Positions 24,102 through 32,319 of a stretch of DNA of 64,000 bases are shown here, one piece after another. The stretch spans positions 248,001 to 312,000 of the forward strand of contig NZ_JAMLJN010000002.1 in the NCBI RefSeq assembly GCF_023634865.1, written 5' to 3'. The translations under genes and the position numbers were made by a program. The notes under the pieces were generated by a model. The model saw only the letters and a program-made list of their open reading frames with translations, was not told where the DNA came from and searched no databases. The stretch is from Flavobacterium fragile (GTDB lineage Bacteria; Bacteroidota; Bacteroidia; Flavobacteriales; Flavobacteriaceae). Numbering within the stretch: the first letter of the stretch is position 1; each line of letters begins with the position of its first letter.

Positions 24102-26393
24102 ATGGCTAGTAACAAAGCAAATACAAACGATTTTTCAGAGTATAAAAGAAAATTTTGGCAATTATTCGCGTACGGATTTTTAGGAGTAATTTTATTATTC
24201 CTTTTTGCTTCATGGGGATTTTTTGGAAAAATGCCTTCGTTTGATGATTTAGAAAATCCAGATTCAAATGTGGCTACTGAAATTATATCTTCCGATGGAG
24301 TAGTGATTGGGAAATTCTTTAAAGAAAACAGAACGCCTGTAAAATACGAAGAATTACCACAGCACTTAGTAAAGGCATTAGTGGCTACCGAAGATGAACG
24401 TTTTTACGAACATCCAGGAATTGACGCCAAAGGAACATTACGAGCAGTTGTTCGATTAGGTAGAGATGGTGGAGCGAGTACTTTAACCCAGCAGTTGGCT
24501 AAAAACTTGTTTCATGGTGAAGGTTCAAAATTCATTTTATTCAGGGTAATTCAAAAAGTAAAAGAGTGGATCATTGCCATTCGATTGGAACGTCAATATA
24601 CCAAACAAGAAATCATTGCTTTGTATTTGAATCAAGTAGATTTCGTAAATGGTGCGGTTGGAATTCGTTCAGCAGCTAAAATCTACATGAATAAAGAACC
24701 AAAAGATTTAACTATTGAAGAATCGGCTTTGTTTGTTGGGATGTTAAAAAACCCTTCGCTTTACAATCCAAATCGTAAAAAAAGAGCCAAATTAGTTTTA
24801 GACAGAAGAAATACTGTTTTAGGCCAAATGGTGAAAAACGGTGCACTTTCTGAAGCCCAGAAAGAGGAGCTTAGTAAACTCCCCATCAAATTAGATTTCA
24901 GACCCGAAAGTCATTCAGAAGGAAGTGCAACTTACTTTAGAGAATACCTAAGAGATTACATGAAAAAATGGGTTAAAGATCATTTAAAACCCGATGGAAC
25001 CGAATATGATTTGTATCGTGACGGTTTAAAAATCTACACTACCATTGACTCCAAAATGCAGCAATATGCCGAGGAAGCGGTTTACGAACATCTTAAAAAT
25101 GTTCAAAAAGAGTTTTTCAAAGGAATGAAAGATAAAGAAAACGCTCCTTTTGTTGATATTACTCCAGAACAAACGCAACAAATCATGAACCAAGCGATGA
25201 AAAATTCAGAGCGTTGGAGAAAAATGGATTTGAATGGAAAAACCGAAGACGAAATTATCAAATCGTTTTCAGTACCCGCAAAAATGAAGATTTTCACTTA
25301 TGATGGAGAAAAAGACACTATTATGACACCTAAAGATTCCATCATTTATTATAAGCATTTCTTGCAAACGGGAATGATGGCTATGGAACCTCGAACAGGT
25401 CATATTAAAGCATGGGTAGGAGGGGTTAACTATAAATATTTCCAATACGATCACGTTGGGCAAGGAGCTAGACAAGTAGGTTCAACATTTAAACCGTTTG
25501 TGTATGCAACAGTTATGGAACAATTACAAATGTCGCCATGCGATTCAATTATCGATAGTTATTTTACCATGCCAAAAGGAAAATGGGGAATTGATGCCGA
25601 TTGGTCTCCAAAAAATTCCGACGGAAATTATAGAGGAACTATCACCTTACAAAAAGCACTAGCCAATTCGGTGAATACCGTTTCAGCAAAATTGATTGAT
25701 AAAGTTGGACCTCAAGCGGTAGTTGATATGGCAAAAGAATTAGGAATTACCTCTAAAATTCCTGTTCAGCCCTCCATTGCGTTAGGAGCTGTGGATATTA
25801 CTGTTGAAGAAATGGTAGGCGCTATGAGTACTTTTGCTAACCAAGGAGTTTATGTAAAGCCTAATTTCATTATTAAAATTGAAGATAAGAATGGAGTAGT
25901 AATTGACCAACCAATGCCTGTTACAAAAGATGTGGTTAACAAAGATGTTGCCTATGCCGTTGTAAAATTAATGGAAGGGGTAACACAATCAGGAACTGGA
26001 GCTCGATTAAAATGGGGCGGTGGTGGATTTATCCAATACGATTATAGTTTTGGAAATCCAATTGCTGGAAAAACAGGAACATCTCAAAACAACTCAGATG
26101 GTTGGTTTATTGGAATGGTGCCTAATTTAGCTGCTGGAATTTGGGTTGGAAATGAAGATAGAGCAGCGCATTTTCGTTCTACACATATGGGACAAGGGGC
26201 TACCACAGCATTACCGATATGGGGAATCTTTATGAAAAAATGTTATGCGGATAGCGATTTAGATGTATCAAAAGAAGCATTTGAACGCCCAGAAGATTTA
26301 CAAATTAAGGTGGATTGTTGGACGCCCAAAAAAGTGGTAGATACGACTGCTGTTCCAACAGACGAACCTAATATGGATGAATTCGGATTATAA
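24102..26393 (+). CDS. Penicillin-binding protein 1A (bifunctional transglycosylase/transpeptidase)
   Basis: A 763-residue class A PBP that polymerises and crosslinks peptidoglycan in the periplasm. One N-terminal membrane helix (about residues 20-41) is followed by the GT51 domain (ATEDERFYEHPGID, with catalytic Glu, and GGASTLTQQLAKN), then the transpeptidase domain with GSTFKPFVYAT (SxxK serine), the SVNTVSAK region (SxN) and AGKTGTSQ (KTG). It starts two bases after gldH in the same direction and may share its transcript. All catalytic motifs are present. Confidence 0.95.
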   Translation: MASNKANTNDFSEYKRKFWQLFAYGFLGVILLFLFASWGFFGKMPSFDDLENPDSNVATEIISSDGVVIGKFFKENRTPVKYEELPQHLVKALVATEDERFYEHPGIDAKGTLRAVVRLGRDGGASTLTQQLAKNLFHGEGSKFILFRVIQKVKEWIIAIRLERQYTKQEIIALYLNQVDFVNGAVGIRSAAKIYMNKEPKDLTIEESALFVGMLKNPSLYNPNRKKRAKLVLDRRNTVLGQMVKNGALSEAQKEELSKLPIKLDFRPESHSEGSATYFREYLRDYMKKWVKDHLKPDGTEYDLYRDGLKIYTTIDSKMQQYAEEAVYEHLKNVQKEFFKGMKDKENAPFVDITPEQTQQIMNQAMKNSERWRKMDLNGKTEDEIIKSFSVPAKMKIFTYDGEKDTIMTPKDSIIYYKHFLQTGMMAMEPRTGHIKAWVGGVNYKYFQYDHVGQGARQVGSTFKPFVYATVMEQLQMSPCDSIIDSYFTMPKGKWGIDADWSPKNSDGNYRGTITLQKALANSVNTVSAKLIDKVGPQAVVDMAKELGITSKIPVQPSIALGAVDITVEEMVGAMSTFANQGVYVKPNFIIKIEDKNGVVIDQPMPVTKDVVNKDVAYAVVKLMEGVTQSGTGARLKWGGGGFIQYDYSFGNPIAGKTGTSQNNSDGWFIGMVPNLAAGIWVGNEDRAAHFRSTHMGQGATTALPIWGIFMKKCYADSDLDVSKEAFERPEDLQIKVDCWTPKKVVDTTAVPTDEPNMDEFGL

Positions 26394-26411
26394 ATAACAA
26401 CAAACCAAAAT

Positions 26412-27113
26412 ATGATATCTAGAAAAGTAAATAACGTTCAAGAAGCTTTAGAAGGAATCCAAGACGGAATGACTATTATGTTAGGAGGTTTTGGTCTTTG
26501 TGGAATTCCTGAAAATAGCATTGCAGAATTAGTTCGCAAAAATGTAACTAATTTAACTTGTATTTCTAACAATGCAGGAGTGGATGATTTCGGATTGGGA
26601 TTGCTATTACAAAAACGTCAAATCAAGAAAATGATTTCTTCTTACGTGGGAGAAAATGCAGAGTTCGAACGTCAAATGTTGTCAGGTGAATTAGAAGTAG
26701 AACTAACACCACAAGGAACTTTAGCAGAAAAATGCCGTGCTGCTCAAGCAGGAATTCCAGCATTCTTCACACCAGCAGGTTATGGAACTGAAGTTGCAGA
26801 AGGAAAAGAAGTTCGTGAATTCAACGGAAAAATGCACGTTTTAGAACATGCCTATAAAGCTGATTTCTCTATCGTAAAAGCATGGAAAGGCGACGAAGCA
26901 GGTAACTTAATTTTCAAAGGAACCGCTCGTAACTTCAATGCGCCGATGGCTGGAGCCGCTAAAATTACTATCGCAGAGGTAGAAGAATTAGTACCGGCAG
27001 GAACATTAGATCCAAACGAAATTCACATTCCAGGAATTATGGTAAATCGTATTTTCCAAGGGGAGAAATTTGAGAAAAGAATTGAGCAAAGAACTGTTAG
27101 ACAAAGAAGTTAA
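26412..27113 (+). CDS. scoA: 3-oxoacid CoA-transferase, subunit A
   Basis: Forms with subunit B the succinyl-CoA:3-ketoacid CoA-transferase that activates acetoacetate with succinyl-CoA. The 233-residue protein shows the coenzyme-A-transferase family I pattern ([47 protein letters not shown]). It is followed two bases later by subunit B, and 18 bp separate it from the upstream PBP1A gene. The reaction is inferred from family; butyrate- or acetate-specific homologues look alike, so the exact acid is less certain than the enzyme class. Confidence 0.93.
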   Translation: MISRKVNNVQEALEGIQDGMTIMLGGFGLCGIPENSIAELVRKNVTNLTCISNNAGVDDFGLGLLLQKRQIKKMISSYVGENAEFERQMLSGELEVELTPQGTLAEKCRAAQAGIPAFFTPAGYGTEVAEGKEVREFNGKMHVLEHAYKADFSIVKAWKGDEAGNLIFKGTARNFNAPMAGAAKITIAEVEELVPAGTLDPNEIHIPGIMVNRIFQGEKFEKRIEQRTVRQRS

Positions 27114-27115
27114 TC

Positions 27116-27775
27116 ATGGCATTAGATAAAAATCAAATCGCAAAAAGAATAGCACAAGAAGTGAAAGACGGTTACTATGTAAACTTAGGAATCGGAATCC
27201 CAACTTTAGTTGCCAATTATGTTCGCACGGATATTTCAGTTGAATTTCAATCGGAAAATGGAGTTTTAGGTATGGGACCTTTCCCTTTTGAAGGAGAAGA
27301 AGATGCGGATATCATCAACGCAGGAAAACAAACAATTACCACTTTACCAGGAGCAAGTTTTTTTGACTCAGCATTTAGTTTCGGAATGATTCGTGCGCAA
27401 AAAGTAGATTTAACGATTTTAGGAGCAATGGAAGTTTCTGAAAACGGAGATATTGCCAACTGGAAAATTCCAGGAAAAATGGTAAAAGGTATGGGTGGCG
27501 CTATGGATTTAGTAGCTTCGGCAGAAAATATTATCGTAGCCATGATGCATGTTAACAAAGCTGGAGAATCGAAAATATTGAAAAAATGTACGCTTCCTTT
27601 AACCGGTGTTGGTTGTGTGAAAAAAGTCGTAACAGAATTAGCGGTTTTAGAAATCACACCAAAAGGTTTTAAATTGTTAGAACGCGCACCAGGTGTTTCA
27701 GTAGAAGACATCATCAAAGCAACTGAAGCTGATTTAATCATTGATGGAGATATTCCTGAAATGAAAATCGATTAA
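27116..27775 (+). CDS. scoB: 3-oxoacid CoA-transferase, subunit B
   Basis: The 219-residue partner of subunit A. It carries the catalytic glutamate in QSENGVLGMGP and the flanking NLGIGIPTLVANYV and GGAMDLVASA segments of family I CoA-transferases. It is separated from subunit A by two bases, so the two are translated together. An operon-ending inverted repeat follows. With the enoyl-CoA hydratase at 57 kb and thioesterase at 11 kb it fits fatty-acid and ketone-body use. The long minus-strand open frame opposite it is a shadow. Confidence 0.94.
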   Translation: MALDKNQIAKRIAQEVKDGYYVNLGIGIPTLVANYVRTDISVEFQSENGVLGMGPFPFEGEEDADIINAGKQTITTLPGASFFDSAFSFGMIRAQKVDLTILGAMEVSENGDIANWKIPGKMVKGMGGAMDLVASAENIIVAMMHVNKAGESKILKKCTLPLTGVGCVKKVVTELAVLEITPKGFKLLERAPGVSVEDIIKATEADLIIDGDIPEMKID

Positions 27776-27792
27776 TATTAAATTTTAATTTC

Positions 27793-27891
27793 ACCGCAGA
27801 TTCACAGATTACAATTTTAAACATCTGTGAATCTGCTTTTTTTCAATAAAGAAACCTCCTAAAAATAAATAATAATCTGCGAATCCGCGGT
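27793..27891. repeat. Nested inverted repeat after scoB (terminator-like)
   Basis: A 14-base perfect inverted repeat, GCAGATTCACAGAT (27796-27809) / ATCTGTGAATCTGC (27823-27836), followed by Ts, is a likely terminator. The same left arm (27793-27810) also pairs with AATCTGCGAATCCGCGGT (27874-27891) with two mismatches, so two exclusive hairpins are possible. The wording resembles dispersed flavobacterial repeats that I remember. Confidence 0.7.
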
Positions 27892-27906
27892 AATATTTTC
27901 AAATAA

Positions 27907-29073
27907 ATGAGCTTACCAAAAGTAATTTTAAAATCAGGCAAAGAAAAATCTATTCAACGTCGTCATCCTTGGATTTTCAGTGGTGCGGTTTATGGCGTGA
28001 GTCGCGAAATAAACGATGGCGAAATGGTGGATGTAGTCGATTCGAAAAACAATCATTTAGGAACTGGATATTTCAGCGACAAAGGAAGTATTGTAGTTCG
28101 AATTTTGACTTTCGGCGATGAAACTTTTTCTGAGAACTTTTGGAAGGACAAACTACAATCGGCTTGGTATTTACGTACCCAAATATTGGATTTTGAAGTT
28201 ACCAATGCGTTCCGAGTAATTCACGGAGAAGGCGATGGAATTTCAGGATTGATTATTGATTATTATGATAAAAATTGGGTGATTCAAGCCCATTCTACCG
28301 GAGTTTTCCTTCAAATGGATAAAATCGCTGAAGCCATAAAATCCAATTTTCCAGAGTATTGCGAAACGATTTATTGCAAAAGTTCAGGAACTTTACCCAA
28401 TACAGGAACTGATTATTTCTTGTTCGGAAACAAAGCAGAAGCAGTTGCAAAAGAGAACAACATTTTGTTTTCCGTTAATTGGGTTGAAGGACAAAAAACA
28501 GGTTTCTTCCTAGACCAACGAGAAAACCGTAAATTATTAGGCGAATTCTCAAAAGGCAAAAAAGTATTAAACACCTTTTGCTACACAGGCGGATTTTCAC
28601 TTTACGCCATGAGTGCTGGAGCTGAATTGGTAACTTCAGTAGATATTTCTCAAAAAGCGGTGGATTTAGCAGCAAGTAATATGGAATTGAATTTTCCAAA
28701 CGCCAATCACAAAGCCATTGCAGATGATGTGTTCAATTTCATGAAAGAAAACCATCAAATTTATGATGTGATTGTATTGGATCCACCCGCTTTCGCGAAA
28801 AGCATCAAAAGTAAACACACCGCAACACAAGCTTATAAACGTTTAAATATTGCCGGATTAAAAGCCTTAGCACCAAACGGAATTTTATTCACGTTTTCAT
28901 GTTCTCAAGTCATTGACGATGTGTTGTTTTACAACACCGTTGCCGCAGCTGCCATAGAAACCGGAAGAAATATCCGAGTTTTACACAAATTAGAGCAAGG
29001 ACCCGATCACCCAACGAATATTTATCACCCAGAAGGCCATTATTTAAAAGGATTGGTGTTGTTTGTGGAGTAG
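27907..29073 (+). CDS. Class I SAM-dependent rRNA methyltransferase (RlmI/RlmK-like)
   Basis: A 388-residue cytosolic methyltransferase with an N-terminal PUA RNA-binding domain (about residues 1-75; KSGKEKSIQRRHPWIFSGAV), a central domain, and a Rossmann methyltransferase domain with SAM motif NTFCYTGGFSLYAMSAGA, DPPAFAKS and FSCSQ near the end. This is the plan of RlmI, which makes m5C1962 in 23S rRNA; the DPPAF motif favours RlmI/RlmK over m6A enzymes, but the exact target base is inferred. The gene has its own start after a repeat-bearing gap. Confidence 0.9.
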   Translation: MSLPKVILKSGKEKSIQRRHPWIFSGAVYGVSREINDGEMVDVVDSKNNHLGTGYFSDKGSIVVRILTFGDETFSENFWKDKLQSAWYLRTQILDFEVTNAFRVIHGEGDGISGLIIDYYDKNWVIQAHSTGVFLQMDKIAEAIKSNFPEYCETIYCKSSGTLPNTGTDYFLFGNKAEAVAKENNILFSVNWVEGQKTGFFLDQRENRKLLGEFSKGKKVLNTFCYTGGFSLYAMSAGAELVTSVDISQKAVDLAASNMELNFPNANHKAIADDVFNFMKENHQIYDVIVLDPPAFAKSIKSKHTATQAYKRLNIAGLKALAPNGILFTFSCSQVIDDVLFYNTVAAAAIETGRNIRVLHKLEQGPDHPTNIYHPEGHYLKGLVLFVE

Positions 29074-29080
29074 ACTTGAA

Positions 29081-29188
29081 AGTGTTCAGTGTTCAGTTTG
29101 AAGTATTCAGTGGTTTGCGGATAGTTTGTCATTCTGAACTTGTTTCAGAATCTCTAAAACTTGAAGCTGAAACGAGTTCAGCTTGACA
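29081..29188. repeat. Intergenic repeat cluster after the methyltransferase gene
   Basis: Contains AGTGTTCAGT, the reverse complement of the ACTGAACACT unit found at 5.3 and 58.4 kb, and an imperfect inverted repeat: 29127-29152 (TGTCATTCTGAACTTG) against 29163-29188 (GAGTTCAGCTTGACA). I remember the TCATTCTGAACTTGTTTCAG wording from many Flavobacterium intergenic regions. Confidence 0.6.
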
Positions 29189-29198
29189 AAAAACATAA

Positions 29199-29549
29199 TT
29201 ATTTACCCATTAACAATTTCATCACCGCAATTTGTTCTTTTAACGATTGAATGGTTTCTTCATACTGCTGAATAAGTTTTTCAGGATACATAATATTATT
29301 ATAACCGTTATTTCCTGTTGAATGGCTAATATTGAAAATTTTTTTATCATCAAACCCTAAAACTTCCATTGGTTGAACTTCTAAGATAGCACTAATTTCA
29401 TTCAATCGATTAATCGTTAATTGTGTTTCTCCGGTTTCAATTTTACTATACGCACGGGTAGATAAGCCCAGTTGTTGCGCCACATATTCTTGCGTAAAAT
29501 TCTTCAATTCACGAATTTGTTTGATCTTGATTTCAGGTTGTCGTATCAT
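29199..29549 (-). CDS. XRE-family HTH regulator
   Basis: A 116-residue DNA-binding protein with a helix-turn-helix at about residues 8-65 (IKQIRELKNFTQEYVAQQLG, STRAYSKIETGETQLT) and a C-terminal coiled-coil-like helix (YEETIQSLKEQIAVMKLLMGK) for dimerisation. It is divergent from an accessory cluster of five unknown genes starting at 29659, the classic place for a local regulator. The ATG at 29549 follows a 109-bp divergent gap. It has no membrane segment, unlike the HTH protein at 6.8 kb. Confidence 0.88.
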   Translation of the reverse strand: MIRQPEIKIKQIRELKNFTQEYVAQQLGLSTRAYSKIETGETQLTINRLNEISAILEVQPMEVLGFDDKKIFNISHSTGNNGYNNIMYPEKLIQQYEETIQSLKEQIAVMKLLMGK

Positions 29550-29658
29550 AATAGCAGGAATTAATAGTTCAAAATTAGAATAAATTAATCAAATTAAGAA
29601 ATTTTTTTGAAAGTTTTTTTGAGGTTGTGGGGTATTTTTGTTTGAAATGTAAATTTTT

Positions 29659-29991
29659 ATGGAAAAATGTAAAACGCTTGGTGAAGAAACTTATTTTGAA
29701 TTTTCTTATTTGAATGACGAATTGAAAATAAAATATGGATTTACTGTTGAAAAACAAACAGAAGCCACCATTGATAATTCATTAATAATTGCTGTTATTA
29801 ATAGAGCTAATTATTTAAAAACTCATAATAAAGTTAATTTAAGAGCAGTTGGTTATTATTCATTAACACACTGGGAAGAATGCCCTCAAACACAACATTG
29901 CCCATATGTTGCTAAACTTGTTCTAGATGTTTTTCCAAATGACACACTTGATAAAATAATTTCTAAAAATAATAATCAAAATAAAAATTAA
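29659..29991 (+). CDS. Hypothetical protein, first gene of accessory cluster
   Basis: A 110-residue protein that I do not recognise. It has no signal or membrane segment; it contains three Cys residues (MEKCK, EECPQTQHCPY), the last two in a CP-x4-CP arrangement that could bind a metal. The C-terminus is Asn/Lys-rich. It is divergent from the HTH gene and four bases upstream of the lipoprotein gene, so it probably starts the operon. The extremely AT-rich codon use matches its neighbours and differs from the core genes around the cluster. A real gene is likely because of this packing. Confidence 0.6.
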   Translation: MEKCKTLGEETYFEFSYLNDELKIKYGFTVEKQTEATIDNSLIIAVINRANYLKTHNKVNLRAVGYYSLTHWEECPQTQHCPYVAKLVLDVFPNDTLDKIISKNNNQNKN

Positions 29992-29994
29992 ATC

Positions 29995-30447
29995 ATGAAA
30001 AAAAGGCAAATTTTATTTTTAACAGCTATAATTGTTTTTATTACTAGTTGTACCAAAAAAATAACTGAACCTAATCAAATAGGGGAACAGGCGTTTGAAA
30101 TTCTTAAAAAGGATATTACTAAAATGGACAAGGATACCTATTCAAATTATTTACTTTCAATTAATGAAGCAAAAAATTTAGGGAATAGCGAAGAATATTT
30201 AAAAGAGATATTAGATAATCAAAATGAAATTATAGTAAAAAATAATGAAGAAAAAATAGAATGGAATAAAATTGAGTATTTAGATTTTAAATATAAAACT
30301 AAAAGCAAAGGAGTGGGAGAAACAATCAGAGGTGTTCTTGCATATAAATTTGAAACTAAAGTTTATGAAACTAAAGTTTTTGCAGTATGGATTGATGATG
30401 AATATAGAATTGTAAATATAGTAGGAATATATCCAAAGAATAATTAA
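29995..30447 (+). CDS. Putative lipoprotein of accessory cluster
   Basis: A 150-residue protein with a lipoprotein signal (MKKRQILFLTAIIVFITSC; Cys 19). The mature part is charged and helical in the middle (KDITKMDKDTYSNYLLSINEAK) and ends in strands (LAYKFETKVYETKVFAVWID). I know no family. It is three bases after the preceding stop and ten before the next start. Together with its neighbours it suggests a secreted or periplasmic set of unknown use. Confidence 0.65.
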   Translation: MKKRQILFLTAIIVFITSCTKKITEPNQIGEQAFEILKKDITKMDKDTYSNYLLSINEAKNLGNSEEYLKEILDNQNEIIVKNNEEKIEWNKIEYLDFKYKTKSKGVGETIRGVLAYKFETKVYETKVFAVWIDDEYRIVNIVGIYPKNN

Positions 30448-30457
30448 AAATTATATT

Positions 30458-30721
30458 ATGAAAAAAATTATTTCAGTTCTTGCAAAAGTTGGTTTTGTTT
30501 ACTCAATTTTAAAATTATTAGGGGTTGATTTTTTGGATGAAATTAGTGATAATAGCACTGAAAATCTAACTAAATCAGAACCCTCAGAATCTATGTGGAT
30601 TGATACAGATGGAGATGGCATAAATGACACTGAGTTAAGAGATATTAATAATGATGGTATTTATGGAACATTAGAAGAAGAGATTCAAGACAATAATGAT
30701 AGAATAAATGGATTAAAATAA
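30458..30721 (+). CDS. Small protein with calcium-binding-like Asp repeats
   Basis: An 87-residue protein with a hydrophobic N-terminal helix (ISVLAKVGFVYSILKLLGV) and a tail that reads DTDGDGINDTELRDINNDGI (about residues 49-68), a DxDxDG pair like thrombospondin type 3 or dockerin calcium loops. The loops lie outside the membrane if the helix is an anchor. The gene lies in the accessory operon between two other genes with gaps of ten and nine bases. No function can be assigned; the Ca2+ idea is inferred from the spacing of acidic residues. Confidence 0.6.
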   Translation: MKKIISVLAKVGFVYSILKLLGVDFLDEISDNSTENLTKSEPSESMWIDTDGDGINDTELRDINNDGIYGTLEEEIQDNNDRINGLK

Positions 30722-30730
30722 ATAAACATA

Positions 30731-31195
30731 ATGAAAGATAATAATTCATCAATTGGAAGCATTGTGCTTTCGATATTAATAGCAGTTTCTGCCATATACT
30801 ATTTGTTTAAATATTTAGGCATTTATATTGCTTATGGATTAATATTGATTGGCATTGGATATTTCATATATAACCTCTACATTAAAAACTTTTCAAAAAA
30901 AACTATATACTATTTATTATTTTTTTTATTGTTAGCTTTTGGTTCATTTGGTTTGAGCATTTTATTTGATGGTTCTGGACATGAAAAAGAAATAAAGGCT
31001 TGGCAAATACAAAAAGCGGAGAGTATGGGTATGGAGGTTAAAAGCATAAGTGTTGAATATATAGGAGATGATGAATATAGGTGTGAATATGATGTTTACG
31101 ACCCAGGTTCAATCTATAGTTCGCCTCAGACACTTCGAAAGACTATAATTTATAAATGGGAAAATAATGAATGTAAATTTATTAGAAATGAATAA
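30731..31195 (+). CDS. Small membrane protein of accessory cluster
   Basis: A 154-residue protein with three hydrophobic helices (about residues 9-29, 32-50 and 55-80) and a soluble C-terminus of about 70 residues beginning near GSGHEKEIKAWQIQKAESMG. I recognise no family. It lies nine bases after the calcium-loop gene in the same direction. The C-terminal domain alternates charged and hydrophobic residues (DEYRCEYDVYDPGSIYSS), as in a small beta domain. Function unknown. Confidence 0.6.
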   Translation: MKDNNSSIGSIVLSILIAVSAIYYLFKYLGIYIAYGLILIGIGYFIYNLYIKNFSKKTIYYLLFFLLLAFGSFGLSILFDGSGHEKEIKAWQIQKAESMGMEVKSISVEYIGDDEYRCEYDVYDPGSIYSSPQTLRKTIIYKWENNECKFIRNE

Positions 31196-31228
31196 AATTA
31201 TATAGTAAATTAACAATAAACACATAGT

Positions 31229-32056
31229 ATGAAAAAGAAATCAATAATTTCAAAAATTATTTTATTCAACTTACTTTTGATAGTTGTAGGTTGTCAAAGT
31301 TCAGCAGAAACAAAGCTTGAAGAATGTTTGAAAGTTAGCGGTTTTTTATTTAAAGGCACTCATAGATCTGGATATGATTACGGAGAAGCATTAATAGAGT
31401 TAGAAAAAGATGGAAGTTTTTGTAGAGTAGACTATTCTGCATTAGGATATGATGCTGTTGAAGATGGTAAGCTAACAAATTTTGAATTAAAAGAAAATCA
31501 TTCAAATAACACTTACGAAATAATAGCTGATTGGGACACTGATGGCTCTTCAAATGCCGCAATGTTTTCTTTTGAAATAATCGATAATGAGAGACCTAAT
31601 ACAATAAGATGTCAAATTACAGGTGCTGGATTAACAGACGACGGTAGACCTAGTTGGGTTCATTTTTCTAATTTAACTTTGTCTCCTGAAAAATTTCTTA
31701 AAATAAAAAAAATTCTTTCTATTGATGATAAAGATTCTGTTGTTTCAACAAAGGATGTGAAATTAAATCCTGATAATAATAAAACAAAAGAAATTATAAC
31801 TTCCAAAAGCAATGAGAAGAAGTTATTTGCTCAATATAAAAATTATGAATACATCGAAAATGATAGTTATACTTTTACTGATGATAATGGTAAAGAATAT
31901 TATTTTACGGATATACCTGAAACCTACAACTTAATTGGAGATAATGGACCAAATAAATTATATGTTAACAAAAAATTTAAAATCCATTGGATTACTGTTG
32001 AGGGAGAATATGATTATCCGATTAACAAAATAACTAAAATTGAGCTAATAAAATAG
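31229..32056 (+). CDS. Putative lipoprotein, last gene of accessory cluster
   Basis: A 275-residue protein with a lipoprotein signal (KIILFNLLLIVVGC; Cys 22). Residues 30-150 look like one beta-rich domain (SGYDYGEALIELEKDGSFC, TGAGLTDDGRPSWVHFSNL), followed by a Lys/Asn/Asp-rich link and a second part with YTFTDDNGKEYYFTDIPE. I do not recognise either part. It is the last of five collinear genes; hairpins follow it. No catalytic motif can be seen. Confidence 0.65.
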   Translation: MKKKSIISKIILFNLLLIVVGCQSSAETKLEECLKVSGFLFKGTHRSGYDYGEALIELEKDGSFCRVDYSALGYDAVEDGKLTNFELKENHSNNTYEIIADWDTDGSSNAAMFSFEIIDNERPNTIRCQITGAGLTDDGRPSWVHFSNLTLSPEKFLKIKKILSIDDKDSVVSTKDVKLNPDNNKTKEIITSKSNEKKLFAQYKNYEYIENDSYTFTDDNGKEYYFTDIPETYNLIGDNGPNKLYVNKKFKIHWITVEGEYDYPINKITKIELIK

Positions 32057-32089
32057 GATAAAATCAAATATTAAATAAATTAAAAAACA

Positions 32090-32160
32090 CCTACAAGGTT
32101 TTGGAAACCTTGCAGGAGAAAATAAAAACCCTGTTAGAGTTTTAAACTTTATCAGGGTTT
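32090..32160. terminator. Two hairpins at the end of the accessory cluster
   Basis: Hairpin 1, CCTaCAAGGTTT/AAACCTTGcAGG (32090-32116), recurs at 33467-33493. Hairpin 2, AAACCCTG (32126-32133) / CAGGGTTT (32153-32160), has an AT inner stem and is followed by ATTTTATG. Confidence 0.7.
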
Positions 32161-32178
32161 ATTTTATGGAATAAATTC

Positions 32179-32259
32179 CTAATGACTCAATGCAGAAAAG
32201 AAATCATTCCCTTTATCATCCATAATAATAAACTTCTGTAAAATAGAATTTATTGCGGT
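32179..32259 (-). pseudogene. Remnant of a second fumarase 3' end
   Basis: Read on the minus strand, this gives a 26-codon tail, [19 protein letters not shown] then SH and a TAG stop, matching the end of the intact fumarase ([15 protein letters not shown]). At DNA level 32197-32233 equals 33545-33581 with one mismatch in 37. Upstream of it the frame is closed by stops, so it cannot be a working gene. Confidence 0.7.
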
Positions 32260-32307
32260 TTAAACCCTAAAAAATTATAATATTTTGTGGTTATAATCAT
32301 AATTTAT

Positions 32308-32315
32308 TATATTTG
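32308..32315 (+). promoter_or_regulatory. -7 promoter box for the DUF4143 ATPase, leaderless mRNA likely
   Basis: TATATTTG (TAnnTTTG) ends only four bases before ATG 32320, so transcription should begin at or next to the start codon. This also rules against the longer frame from 32287. Confidence 0.6.
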
Positions 32316-32319
32316 TAAT

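Noticed and set aside
27247..27741. 164-codon minus-strand frame
   Set aside because: It lies entirely within scoB on the opposite strand; scoB has catalytic motifs and operon context, while this frame has none.
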